Positions 17,849-26,307 of a stretch of 64,000 nucleotides of DNA are shown piece after piece. Below the pieces are notes generated by a model. It made no database searches. It was given only the letters and a program-made list of their open reading frames with translations, and was not told the DNA's origin. Each line of letters starts with the position of its first letter. Position 1 is the stretch's first letter. The position numbers were made by a program, and so were the translations under genes. Source of the DNA: Methylophaga marina (lineage in GTDB: Bacteria; Pseudomonadota; Gammaproteobacteria; Nitrosococcales; Methylophagaceae); contig NZ_AP027741.1 in assembly GCF_030296755.1 (NCBI RefSeq), forward strand, positions 2,047,475 to 2,111,474. The letters are read 5' to 3'.

Positions 17849-19627
17849 ATGAAGCTGAAAACTTTATCAATCGCAATGATGTCATTAGCCGCGCCGGGTC
17901 TGGCCGTAGCTGATGAGTTATTGGAAATGCAAAAAGATCCAAACAATTGGGTAATGCCAGCAGGTAATTATGCTAACCAGCGTTACTCACAATTAAGTCA
18001 AATCAACAAAGACAATGTTAAAGATTTAAACATGGCATGGTCTTTCTCAACAGGTGTTTTACGTGGTCACGAAGGTAATGCTTTAATTATCGATGGCACT
18101 ATGTATGTTCACACACCATTTCCGAATATCGTGTTTGCGTTGGATTTAAACAACGATGGCGCGATCAAATGGAAATATGAACCAAAACAAAACTACGATG
18201 AAACAGTGCCAGTCATGTGCTGTGACACAGTTAACCGTGGTTTAAGCTATGCAGACGGTAAAATCTTCCTGAACCAAGCGGATACAACACTTGTTGCCTT
18301 AAACGCTGAAGACGGCAAAGTGGTTTGGTCTGACAAACGTGATGATGCCAAACGCGGTGCGACCAGCACAGCAGCGGCTCACGTATTTAAAGATAAAATC
18401 ATCGTCGGTATCTCAGGTGGTGAGTTTGGTGTACGTGGTTACGTTCAAGCGTATGACTTTGATGGTAACGTGAAATACAAAGCGTACAGCACTGGTCCTG
18501 ATGATGAAATGTTAGTTGATCCAGAAAAAACTACTTCTATGCTGAAACCCATCGGCAAAGATTCTTCTTTGAAAACCTGGCAGGGTGACCAATGGAAAAT
18601 TGGTGGTGGTACGACTTGGGGTTGGTATTCATACGATCCTGACTTGAACATGTTCTACTACGGTAACGGTAACCCATCAACCTGGAATCCAGTGCAACGT
18701 CCTGGTGATAACAAATGGACTATGTCAATGTGGGGCCGTGACTTAGACACCGGTATGGCGAAATGGGTTTACCAAATGACACCGCATGATGAGTGGGATT
18801 ACGATGGTGTCAATGAAATGATCCTCGCAGAACAAAAAGTGAAAGGCAAAATGCACAAAACTGCCGTTCACTTTGACCGTAACGGTTTTGCTTACACTAT
18901 GAATCGTGAAACGGGTGAGCTGTTAGTCGCTGAAAAATACGATCCAGTGGTTAACTGGTCAAACGGTGTCAATCTGAAAACAGGTTTACATGATCGTGTA
19001 GCGAAATACTCTACTGCACGTAACGGTGAAGACGTGAACACAACAGGTATCTGTCCTGCGGCGTTAGGTTCTAAAGACCAACAACCAGCGGCATTCTCAC
19101 CACGCACGGGTCTGTACTATGTGCCAACCAACCATGTGTGCATGGACTATGAACCATTTGAAGTGGAATACGTAGCAGGTCAACCATACGTTGGTGCTAC
19201 ATTAAGTATGTACCCACCTGAAGGTGAAACGCACTTGGGTAACTTCATTGCTTGGGATGCCCGTGAAGGTAAGATCGTATGGTCTAACCCAGAGCGTTTC
19301 TCAGTCTGGTCAGGTGCATTAGCGACGGCTACGGATGTTGTGTTCTACGGCACACTGGAAGGTTATCTGAAAGCGGTTGATGCGCAAACTGGCCGTGAAC
19401 TGTGGAGATTCAAAACGCCATCAGGTGTTATCGGTAACGTCAACACTTACAAACATGACGGTAAGCAGTACATCTCAATCCTGTCAGGTGTAGGTGGTTG
19501 GGCTGGTATCGGTATGGCGATCCCAAGCTTAGAAAACGAAACAGATGGTCTAGGCGCAGTCGGTGCATACCGTGCATTGTCTAGCTGGACTAACTTGGGT
19601 GGTGTTCTGAGTGTATTCAGCCTGTAA
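17849..19627 (+). CDS. xoxF: Lanthanide-type PQQ methanol dehydrogenase XoxF, copy 3
   Basis: 592 residues, aligned without gaps to copy 1 over nearly the whole length, with the same signal-peptide type (GLAVA-DE). Active-site residues are C124-C125, E192, N275, D317 and the lanthanide marker D319 (WDYDG). Long blocks, for example around codons 115-260, are almost identical to copy 1 at the DNA level, and the 3' untranslated region is also shared, pointing to recent duplication or gene conversion. Its own upstream region differs completely from that of copy 1, so the two may answer to different signals. Confidence 0.95.
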   Translation: MKLKTLSIAMMSLAAPGLAVADELLEMQKDPNNWVMPAGNYANQRYSQLSQINKDNVKDLNMAWSFSTGVLRGHEGNALIIDGTMYVHTPFPNIVFALDLNNDGAIKWKYEPKQNYDETVPVMCCDTVNRGLSYADGKIFLNQADTTLVALNAEDGKVVWSDKRDDAKRGATSTAAAHVFKDKIIVGISGGEFGVRGYVQAYDFDGNVKYKAYSTGPDDEMLVDPEKTTSMLKPIGKDSSLKTWQGDQWKIGGGTTWGWYSYDPDLNMFYYGNGNPSTWNPVQRPGDNKWTMSMWGRDLDTGMAKWVYQMTPHDEWDYDGVNEMILAEQKVKGKMHKTAVHFDRNGFAYTMNRETGELLVAEKYDPVVNWSNGVNLKTGLHDRVAKYSTARNGEDVNTTGICPAALGSKDQQPAAFSPRTGLYYVPTNHVCMDYEPFEVEYVAGQPYVGATLSMYPPEGETHLGNFIAWDAREGKIVWSNPERFSVWSGALATATDVVFYGTLEGYLKAVDAQTGRELWRFKTPSGVIGNVNTYKHDGKQYISILSGVGGWAGIGMAIPSLENETDGLGAVGAYRALSSWTNLGGVLSVFSL

Positions 19628-19641
19628 GAGCCAAATGATAT

Positions 19642-19658
19642 AGATTACGCTGTAATCT
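19642..19658 (+). repeat. 3' UTR hairpin of xoxF3, copy of the xoxF1 element
   Basis: AGATTAC-GCT-GTAATCT, identical to 15469-15485, sits in the same place between the stop codon and the terminator. Confidence 0.7.
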
Positions 19659-19672
19659 TAATCTGAATAAAA

Positions 19673-19706
19673 GGCCCGGCATCTTTTGATGTCGGGTCTT
19701 TTTTTG
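19673..19706 (+). terminator. Terminator after xoxF3
   Basis: An 11-bp stem GGCCCGGCATC/GATGTCGGGTC with two wobble pairs and a TTTT loop is followed by a T-run. It differs from the xoxF1 terminator at a few bases. Confidence 0.9.
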
Positions 19707-19710
19707 AGCA

Positions 19711-19735
19711 AAAAAACCAGGCACAAGGCCTGGTT
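19711..19735 (-). terminator. Minus-strand terminator for the small gene at 19759-19941
   Basis: Read on the minus strand, ACCAGGC and GCCTGGT form a 7-bp stem with a short loop followed by a T-run (the A-run at 19711-19716). It lies 24 bases after the small minus-strand ORF stop, back to back with the xoxF3 terminator, which implies that a minus-strand transcript ends here. Confidence 0.75.
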
Positions 19736-19758
19736 AAAATGAAATATAGGTAATGCAA

Positions 19759-19941
19759 TCATGTGGTAAACCACAAAATCATTAAAGAAGCTGAAAAATT
19801 CTCTAATGCATATATTGTATAAAGACAGCCAAGGATAGTCGTGAGCATAAATGCATTTTTAACTGGGTGTTTTTTACCTGACACAGGTAAGAAGATCTTC
19901 CCGAGCATTGAGCTAATTTTGACGGTTTTTAATACAGCCAT
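19759..19941 (-). CDS. Small hydrophobic protein of unknown function
   Basis: 60 residues. A basic N-terminal half (KISSMLGK, VSGKKHPVK) is followed by a hydrophobic stretch from about residue 30 to the end, suggesting one membrane-spanning helix. No family is recognised. The best support for a real gene is the well-formed minus-strand terminator 24 bases downstream. Against it, no strong Shine-Dalgarno is visible before the ATG. It stands between xoxF3 and pqqA2 in the opposite orientation, so it might belong to the methanol oxidation region, but there is no direct sign of function. Confidence 0.5.
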   Translation of the reverse strand: MAVLKTVKISSMLGKIFLPVSGKKHPVKNAFMLTTILGCLYTIYALENFSASLMILWFTT

Positions 19942-19987
19942 TTTTGTGGATTATAGGCAGGTAAAGCTTTTCCCGGCGATCCTTGAA

Positions 19988-20002
19988 TCAGGAAAATCCT
20001 GA
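19988..20002. promoter_or_regulatory. Palindrome upstream of pqqA2
   Basis: A perfect TCAGGA-AAA-TCCTGA. A near copy lies at the same relative place before pqqA1 (11172-11188). The rest of the 173-base gap between the small minus-strand gene and pqqA2 shows no gene. Confidence 0.5.
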
Positions 20003-20114
20003 ATGGCAAGGCGGGGAATCCTGACGAAACAAGTTTATTCGCTGTGTACTATCTAATCGTCTTCCAAATAGGTTGGATGACATTAAATAAAACAATTTTA
20101 GAGAGGATATAGTT

Positions 20115-20186
20115 ATGTGGACTAAACCTGAATATTCAGACATGCGTTTTGGTTTTGAAGTAACCATGTACATCTGCAACCGTTAA
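20115..20186 (+). CDS. pqqA: PQQ precursor peptide PqqA, copy 2
   Basis: A 23-residue peptide identical to copy 1, including the E-V-T-M-Y core. It has synonymous differences in several codons. AGAGGA ends 8 bases before the ATG. It leads the pqqABCDE cluster. The 105-base gap to pqqB holds two hairpins that probably lower expression of the downstream genes relative to the peptide, as expected for a substrate needed in excess over its enzymes. Confidence 0.94.
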   Translation: MWTKPEYSDMRFGFEVTMYICNR

Positions 20187-20202
20187 TCACGGTTTTGATG
20201 TA

Positions 20203-20266
20203 TGCCCGGGACTTTCTGTTCCGGGCAACGTTATACCAGATAAAATTTGTTAAAGTCTTATCTGGT
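20203..20266 (+). promoter_or_regulatory. Two hairpins between pqqA2 and pqqB
   Basis: Hairpin 1 is TGCCCGGGA/TTCCGGGCA at 20203-20211 and 20219-20227, without a T-run. Hairpin 2 is ACCAGATAA/TTATCTGGT at 20235-20243 and 20258-20266, a perfect 9-bp stem. The absence of T-runs argues for partial attenuation, RNA processing or mRNA protection, not full termination. Confidence 0.6.
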
Positions 20267-20291
20267 CTAATGCAAGTTTCTAAGGATATTT

Positions 20292-21206
20292 ATGTTTGTA
20301 CATGTTTTAGGTTCGGGAGCCGGCGGTGGTTTTCCTCAGTGGAATTGTAATTGCACTAACTGTAAAGGTGTAAGAGAGGGCACAATTAAAGCCAGTCCTC
20401 GCACACAATCCTCCATTGCTATCAGTGCAAACGGAACAGATTGGATTTTGTTTAATGCTTCCCCTGATATTAAAAAACAACTGGATGACTTCCCTACTTT
20501 ACAACCAGCTAGACAAGTCAGAGATACAGCCATCACCGCGATAGTCATCACAGACGCACAGATTGATCATGTCACCGGCATGCTTACTCTCAGAGAACAT
20601 AATAAACCTTGGGATGTATATACCACTAATGCCGTATACGAAGATCTCACCACAGGATTCCCTGTTTTCAACATTCTCGGACATTTCCGTGGCATTAATC
20701 ATCATGAGATCGCGACGGATGAGTCAAGCTTCACCATTCCCACGGCAGAAGGATTAGTTTTCACTGCCGTGCCTTTGAAGAGTGAGGCACCTCCTTATTC
20801 ACCGCATCGTCATAACACGGTGCCTGGCGATAACATTGGCATGCGTATAGAAGATACGCGTACCGGTAAAAATTTATTCTATGCACCAGGATTAGGTGTA
20901 GCAGAACCGCACGTTATGGAATATATGGCGAATGCTGACGTCGTACTTGTTGATGGTACCGTTTGGACTGATGACGAGATGTCACACGAAGGCATTAGCA
21001 ATAAACGGGCGCAGGAAATGGGACATCTGGACCAGTCTAGTAAAGGTGGCATTATGGAGATCCTAAGTGGCATGGATAAGCCACGCAAATTCCTGATACA
21101 TATTAATAATACTAATCCAATACTCAACGAGGAATCACCCCAGCGGAAAACGTTGGAAGCGGCTGGAATAGAAGTGTCGTATGACGGCATGGATATCGAG
21201 CTTTAA
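20292..21206 (+). CDS. pqqB: PQQ biosynthesis protein PqqB
   Basis: 304 residues of the metallo-beta-lactamase-like fold. It opens with the typical [14 protein letters not shown] and a zinc-type cysteine cluster (CNCTNCKG). The [11 protein letters not shown] segment stands at the position of the fold's HxHxDH motif. PqqB is reported to hydroxylate the tyrosine of the cross-linked precursor in PQQ synthesis. An AAGGA lies before the ATG. It is followed closely by pqqC. Confidence 0.95.
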   Translation: MFVHVLGSGAGGGFPQWNCNCTNCKGVREGTIKASPRTQSSIAISANGTDWILFNASPDIKKQLDDFPTLQPARQVRDTAITAIVITDAQIDHVTGMLTLREHNKPWDVYTTNAVYEDLTTGFPVFNILGHFRGINHHEIATDESSFTIPTAEGLVFTAVPLKSEAPPYSPHRHNTVPGDNIGMRIEDTRTGKNLFYAPGLGVAEPHVMEYMANADVVLVDGTVWTDDEMSHEGISNKRAQEMGHLDQSSKGGIMEILSGMDKPRKFLIHINNTNPILNEESPQRKTLEAAGIEVSYDGMDIEL

Positions 21207-21236
21207 CAGTCTAAGATGATTCTAGAGGAACATGAC

Positions 21237-21968
21237 ATGTCAGAAAAACCAGCACCATGGACACGCGAAGAGTTTGAACAAAAATTACGCGAAAAAGAGT
21301 CGCTGTATCATATTAACCATCCCTTTCATAAACTGATGCATGCTGGCAAGCTGGACCAAAAACAAGTTCAAGGTTGGGTTGCTAATCGCTTTTATTATCA
21401 AACGGCGATTCCAATTAAAGACGCTGCCATTATGGCAAATTGTGAAGATGCTTCTGTCCGTAAACATTGGGTGCAACGTATTCTTGATCACGATGGTTAT
21501 GATGGAGAAGAGGGAGGCATTGAAGCCTGGCTGCAGCTGGGTGAAGCTGTTGGATTAACAAGAGAAGAACTGGAATCACATCAACATGTGTTGCCAGGTG
21601 TTCGTTTTGCGGTAGATGCGTATGTTAATTTTGCGCGCCGGGCTAACTGGCAGGAAGCGGCAGGCTCTTCGTTAACAGAATTATTTGCGCCTAAGATTCA
21701 TCAAGCAAGACTAGACAACTGGCCTGACTTGTATCCCTGGATTGATGAACGAGGTTACCGCTATTTCCGTAAACGCTTAAGTGAAGCGCGTCGTGATGTC
21801 GACCATGGCTTACAAATCACACTGGATTATTGTGATACTCGTGAGAAACAACAACGCGCTGTTGATTTACTGCAATTCAAGCTTGATATCCTATGGACCA
21901 TGTTAGATGCGATGTGGATGGCGTATATTGAAGGACGTCCCCCTTATTTTATGGAAGTTGAAAAATGA
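21237..21968 (+). CDS. pqqC: Pyrroloquinoline-quinone synthase PqqC
   Basis: 243 residues of the all-helical heme-oxygenase-like fold. PqqC performs the final ring closure and eight-electron oxidation to PQQ. Typical features are YHINHPFH near the start, [17 protein letters not shown], and RRDVDHGLQ near the end. ATG 21237 is chosen because AGAGGA at 21224-21229 is well spaced. It overlaps pqqD by 4 bases. Confidence 0.95.
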   Translation: MSEKPAPWTREEFEQKLREKESLYHINHPFHKLMHAGKLDQKQVQGWVANRFYYQTAIPIKDAAIMANCEDASVRKHWVQRILDHDGYDGEEGGIEAWLQLGEAVGLTREELESHQHVLPGVRFAVDAYVNFARRANWQEAAGSSLTELFAPKIHQARLDNWPDLYPWIDERGYRYFRKRLSEARRDVDHGLQITLDYCDTREKQQRAVDLLQFKLDILWTMLDAMWMAYIEGRPPYFMEVEK

Positions 21969-22248
21969 CCGATCGCATTTTTAATGCAGACACGATTCCT
22001 GTTCTGGCTCTGGGTTACCGTTTCCAATGGGAGCCAGCGCAGGACTGTTACGTACTGCTTTACCCAGAAGGCATGGTGAAATTAAATCCTGCTGCAGGTG
22101 AAATCCTGAAGCGGGTAAGTGAAAAAAGCAGACCGTCGGCGAGCTTATCGCTGAACTTAAAGAAGCCTTTAATGGCGCTGACTTAGACGATGACGTCTAT
22201 CAGTTTTTGGAGGAAGCTCATGACAACGACTGGATCAGACCAGAATAA
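21965..22248 (+). CDS. pqqD: PQQ precursor-binding chaperone PqqD (frame break in an A6 run)
   Basis: PqqD presents PqqA to the radical SAM enzyme PqqE. The N-terminal part matches the family ([25 protein letters not shown]-like, then AAGEILKR). As read, the frame leaves the family after EILKRVSEK and ends at 22186. Adding one A in the run 22122-22127 restores [14 protein letters not shown] and a C-terminus ending DNDWIRPE at 22248, about 94 residues, the normal length. The corrected gene overlaps pqqE by 29 bases. A base-calling error is more likely than a broken gene, since a loss of PqqD would be expected to impair PQQ supply. Confidence 0.9.
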
Positions 22249-23413
22249 AGCACCAGGCAGTACTGGTGGTGCTATCGGAATGAATGTCCGTGACAGCATT
22301 CGTCAGCCTCTTTGGTTATTGGCAGAGCTTACTTACGCTTGTCCATTGCAGTGTCCTTATTGTTCCAATCCGATGGATTTTGCCAATGTTAAAAAAGAGC
22401 TAACAACCGAAGAATGGATCAACGTTTTCCGCCAGGCACGTGAAATGGGTGCAACCCAATTGGGTTTATCAGGTGGTGAGCCATTAACTCGCCCCGATCT
22501 GATTGAGCTTATCCGTGAAGCCAGAAACTTGGGTTTTTATACGAATCTGATTACTTCAGGCGTAGGGTTGAATGCTGACAAGGCAAAAGAATTTAAAGAG
22601 GCGGGGTTGGATCACATCCAAGTCAGTTTCCAGGCGAGTTCAGAAGATCTTAATAACTTGATTGCTGGTACCGATGCTTTTCAGCATAAGATTGAGATGG
22701 CAAAAGCAGTAAAAGCTGCGGGTTATCCGATGGTGCTATGTTTTGTGACACATCGTCAGAATATTGATCAGATCGATGAGATTCTGGATTTAGCTATCAA
22801 CCTTGATGCCGATTATGTTGAGCTGGCAACAACCCAATACTACGGTTGGGCCATGCATAATCGTGATCAACTATTACCAATGAAAGAACAATTAGTTCGT
22901 GCAGAAGCTATTGCGCATGAATATCAGGAAAAGCAAAAAGGTAATATGAAGATCTATTACGTTGTCCCTGATTATTATGAGGATAGGCCAAAAGCCTGCA
23001 TGAATGGTTGGGGAAATGTATTTCTGACCGTCACACCAGATGGTACCGCTCTACCATGTCATGCGGCTCGTGAATTACCAGGCATGGAACTACCGAATGT
23101 CAAAGAACTGAGTGTGAAGGAAATCTGGGAAGGTTCGAATGATTTTAATCGTTTCCGTGGCTTTGACTGGATGAAAGAGCCTTGTCGCAGTTGTGATGAA
23201 AAAGAAAAAGACTTTGGTGGTTGTCGCTGTCAGGCCTATATGCTGACAGGTGATCCTGCGATGGCCGATCCAGTCTGTACTAAATCACCGGATCATCACC
23301 TGATCCTGGAAGCGATAGAGAAAGGGCGGCAGGAAGCTGAAAAACCAGCTGATACGGCTAAACCGCTCGTATTCAGAAACCCGAAAAACTCAAAAGAAAT
23401 TTGTGGCTTATAA
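22220..23413 (+). CDS. pqqE: PqqA peptide cyclase PqqE (radical SAM)
   Basis: 397 residues. The radical SAM cluster motif CPLQCPYC lies near residue 35-42 after LTYAC. SPASM-type auxiliary cluster cysteines stand toward the C-terminus ([28 protein letters not shown]). PqqE forms the Glu-Tyr carbon-carbon bond in PqqA. ATG 22220 ([10 protein letters not shown]) is chosen; the longer frame from 22190 starts inside pqqD. It overlaps the ABC ATPase start downstream by 11 bases, so pqqBCDE and the exporter form one operon. Confidence 0.95.
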   Translation: MTTTGSDQNKAPGSTGGAIGMNVRDSIRQPLWLLAELTYACPLQCPYCSNPMDFANVKKELTTEEWINVFRQAREMGATQLGLSGGEPLTRPDLIELIREARNLGFYTNLITSGVGLNADKAKEFKEAGLDHIQVSFQASSEDLNNLIAGTDAFQHKIEMAKAVKAAGYPMVLCFVTHRQNIDQIDEILDLAINLDADYVELATTQYYGWAMHNRDQLLPMKEQLVRAEAIAHEYQEKQKGNMKIYYVVPDYYEDRPKACMNGWGNVFLTVTPDGTALPCHAARELPGMELPNVKELSVKEIWEGSNDFNRFRGFDWMKEPCRSCDEKEKDFGGCRCQAYMLTGDPAMADPVCTKSPDHHLILEAIEKGRQEAEKPADTAKPLVFRNPKNSKEICGL

Positions 23414-24340
23414 AAATCAATATGCGATTTTAAGCAAGGGCCTGACCAAGCAATATGGTCAGGCCCTTGCTGTTAATGGGCTCGATCTAAGTATCGAGCC
23501 TGGGCAGTTTTATGGTTTGCTTGGTCCGAATGGTGCGGGGAAAAGCACAACCATTCATATGCTAACCACCATGACGTCTGCCTCATCGGGTCAAGCATGG
23601 ATTGCTGGGCTGGATGTTAGTAAAAACGCCGTTCAAACCCGAGCTGCTGTTGGCTTGGTGTTTCAGGATTCAGCGCTTGATCGGATGATGACGGTGGATG
23701 AAAACTTACAGTTTGCCGCCGCTTTGTATCATTTGAATAAACAGCAGGCGGAACAACGTATCGCTGAGTTACTGTCGGTATTTGGCTTAGAAAAAAACGA
23801 CATCAGAAATTAGTCGCTCTATCTGGAGGGCAGCGACGCGCCGTTGATATTGCCCGAGGTGTCTTGCATAAACCTCAGGTTTTATTTCTAGATGAGCCGA
23901 CGATTGGTTTGGATTTGCCTAACCGTCGTGCCATATGGCGGTTTATTGAACAACTTCGAAAAGATGAGGGGATGACTGTCTTTTTGACCACGCATTATCT
24001 CGAAGAAGCAGAAGCTTGCGACCATGTTGACTTCATACAAAAAGGGCAGCTACAGAAAGGTGGCTCTCCAAAAAAACTGATTAAGAATCTAGCCGCGTAT
24101 ATGCTGGAAATTGATTGTGCTGATACCGAAGCGGTCAGTCAGCAGATGCGCTCAGAATTTGGTGAGCCATTATGGGAAGATCAGCATCTGACATATCGTA
24201 TCCAAGACAAAGAAACGGATTTTTATCAGCTGCAGAAAACGCTTGGCCATGCCGTTAATGCGATGCAATGGCGTAAACCAAATTTGAATGATGTGTATCT
24301 ATGGACAGTATGTCCACCTGATTATGGGGTCGTGACATGA
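23403..24340 (+). CDS. ABC transporter ATP-binding protein linked to pqq (frame break in an A7 run)
   Basis: The Walker A motif GPNGAGKST is in the first part; the signature [14 protein letters not shown], Walker B VLFLDEPT and the H-loop TTHYLEEA are in the second. As read, the frame stops at 23813. Adding one A in the run 23791-23797 gives [17 protein letters not shown] and a single protein of about 312 residues, the usual length for DrrA/NodI-type exporters. It starts at GTG 23403 inside the end of pqqE. It pairs with the permease that follows. Relatives are found beside PQQ-dependent alcohol oxidation genes; the substrate is unknown. Confidence 0.88.
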
Positions 24341-25125
24341 CACATATGCTTGCGGTTAAGGCTGTCGTAGCAAGAGAGCTGACAAAAGTCTTTCGTCAAC
24401 GGGCAAGACTACTCAGTGCCATGGTCAGACCCATGATATGGTTGCTGGTGATAGGTTCTGGTGTGGGCAGTATGTTGCAGGGTGAGCAACAAGCGGGTTA
24501 TCTGAGCTTTCTGGTGCCTGGTATTGTAGCGATGACCTTATTATTTGCCGCTTTATTGTCAGCTTTGACCCTGGTTTATGACAAAGAATTTGGTGTGATG
24601 CGAATGATGTTAATTGCCCCTATTCCGCATTATTTAATTGTGATTGCCAAATTAATCGCTGCAGCCATCACGGCGATGGTTCAGGCCATTTTGTTATTAA
24701 TCATACTGGCAGTGATAGGCTTAATCGAGGTAGAAGTGGCCTTATGGTTATTATTGCCCGCTCTAGCAACAGCGGTATGTTGTGCAGCAATAGGTGGTTT
24801 AATTGCTGCATGGTCAAAAACATTAGATAACTTTGCCGTGATTATGAATTTTTTCATCTTCCCGGTATTTTTTTTAAGCGGTGCGCTTTATCCCGTCACC
24901 CAATTACCTGAGATGCTGAAGTATATCGTCTTAATCAATCCATTTAGTTATGGTGTTGACTTGATGAAACATGCGGTCCCCAGTGCGACCAGTGATTTTT
25001 CTATTATGACGGATGTGATGGTGGTGACAGGATTTTCCATTATGGCGATTAGCCTTGCTTGCTGGCGCTTTTCTCGCGAATCTGTCCACGAGCCTTTATT
25101 CCATCGTGTTACTGGTAAAAAATAA
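24337..25125 (+). CDS. ABC-2 type transporter permease linked to pqq
   Basis: 262 residues with about six hydrophobic segments and the ABC-2 family signature region (FLSGALYPVTQLPEMLKYIVLINPFSYGVD). It overlaps the ATPase by 4 bases (ATGA). Together they form a half-exporter likely made as a dimer. Its place at the end of the pqq operon suggests a role in PQQ or alcohol metabolism, for example moving a small molecule across the inner membrane, but nothing in the sequence defines the cargo. Confidence 0.88.
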   Translation: MTHMLAVKAVVARELTKVFRQRARLLSAMVRPMIWLLVIGSGVGSMLQGEQQAGYLSFLVPGIVAMTLLFAALLSALTLVYDKEFGVMRMMLIAPIPHYLIVIAKLIAAAITAMVQAILLLIILAVIGLIEVEVALWLLLPALATAVCCAAIGGLIAAWSKTLDNFAVIMNFFIFPVFFLSGALYPVTQLPEMLKYIVLINPFSYGVDLMKHAVPSATSDFSIMTDVMVVTGFSIMAISLACWRFSRESVHEPLFHRVTGKK

Positions 25126-25269
25126 AATCACACGACCGTTGCTTTTATAAAGTCATGAATAGGCAAAGTGACTGGATATTTCCCTTATTCTTCTATGGTT
25201 GCACCTATATAAGAAAGCACTTATCCTTATTCTCCTAACCAGCTATAGCTCAAAGATAGGGGCAATAAT

Positions 25270-25926
25270 GTGTCGTTGCTAAATCATGCTCATCATAATA
25301 TGGTCGTTCAGCAAGTTCGTCCCAGTGAAGTGCTTGATAACGCCGTTTTAAGCGTGATGACAGAGGTGTCCAGAGCTGATTTTGTTGATGAGCATTTAGC
25401 GATGATGGCTTATGCCGATACAATGCTGCCTCTCTCTCATGGGCAGACCATGTTATCACCGATATTAGAAGGCCGGTTTTTACAGGCTTTACACCTTACT
25501 CCTGAAACAAATGTCCTAGAAATCGGAACCGGCTCCGGGTATTTCACCGCTTTATTGGCTAAACTGGCACGCCACGTGATATCTGTTGAGTTTTATTCAG
25601 ATCTCTCTGAAAGAGCAGCACAACGTTTATCTCATGCAGGTATCGGCAATGTGACCTTAACGGTGGGCGATGCCAGCCAAGGTTGGTCGTTAGTCGAGCG
25701 TGTGGACATAATTGTCGTAACAGCAGCTTGCGCCGATATTCCTGATGACTATTTACAAAGTCTGAAAGTGGGCGGAAAACTACTTATCGTGACCGGTAAA
25801 GCACCGGCAATGCCTGTTAAATTAATCACGCGAACAAGTGAACGGGAATGGCAAACCATAGTTCTGTTTGAGACCGTTATCCCATATTTGATTAACGCTG
25901 AACCCAGCCAACCATTTGAATTTTAA
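25270..25926 (+). CDS. Protein-L-isoaspartate O-methyltransferase-like protein
   Basis: 218 residues from GTG 25270. The SAM-binding motif VLEIGTGSGYFTALLAKL and the family N-terminal block (VQQVRPSEVLDN, then FVDEHLA, AYADTMLPLSHGQTM) are present. It is shorter and clearly different from the classic Pcm at 53506 in this window. In related bacteria this variant is usually next to a rhodanese and TolC, as here, which suggests a role tied to envelope export and not only protein repair. The substrate is uncertain. Confidence 0.82.
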   Translation: MSLLNHAHHNMVVQQVRPSEVLDNAVLSVMTEVSRADFVDEHLAMMAYADTMLPLSHGQTMLSPILEGRFLQALHLTPETNVLEIGTGSGYFTALLAKLARHVISVEFYSDLSERAAQRLSHAGIGNVTLTVGDASQGWSLVERVDIIVVTAACADIPDDYLQSLKVGGKLLIVTGKAPAMPVKLITRTSEREWQTIVLFETVIPYLINAEPSQPFEF

Positions 25927-25940
25927 AACAGAGTAACAAT

Positions 25941-26264
25941 ATGAAACACATGACCCCCACTGAATTTAGCACCTTATTACTAAGTGATGTCCCTCCTGTC
26001 ATGATTGATGTCAGAGAGAGTCATGAGCTAATACATGGAATGATTGAAGGGGCAATACATATTCCTATGAATGAGATTCCATCACGCCTCGAAGAGTTAG
26101 GCTCTTATCAAGATAAAACAGTGGCTATTATTTGTCGAAGTGGCAAGCGAAGTGCTCAAGTAGGTCAGTTTCTCGAACATGTTGGCTTTAATGATGTGAT
26201 TAATCTTGAAGGTGGCATGAACAGCTGGGCTGTAGATGTTGATAATTCAATGTCGACTTATTAG
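25941..26264 (+). CDS. Rhodanese-like sulfurtransferase
   Basis: 107 residues, a single rhodanese domain. The substrate-loop cysteine is in IICRSGKRSAQ and the domain start MIDVRESHE is typical. It may bind persulfide sulfur on the cysteine. It lies 14 bases after the methyltransferase gene and 43 before tolC, probably in one operon. Confidence 0.9.
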   Translation: MKHMTPTEFSTLLLSDVPPVMIDVRESHELIHGMIEGAIHIPMNEIPSRLEELGSYQDKTVAIICRSGKRSAQVGQFLEHVGFNDVINLEGGMNSWAVDVDNSMSTY

Positions 26265-26307
26265 TCAATTGAATACCATTTAATTGAATGACTCCTAAGG
26301 AAGGAAA

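Noticed and set aside
21965-22186. pqqD as a truncated pseudogene
   Set aside because: The missing C-terminus is intact in the next frame, and one extra A restores the full family length; the neighbouring pqq genes are all intact.
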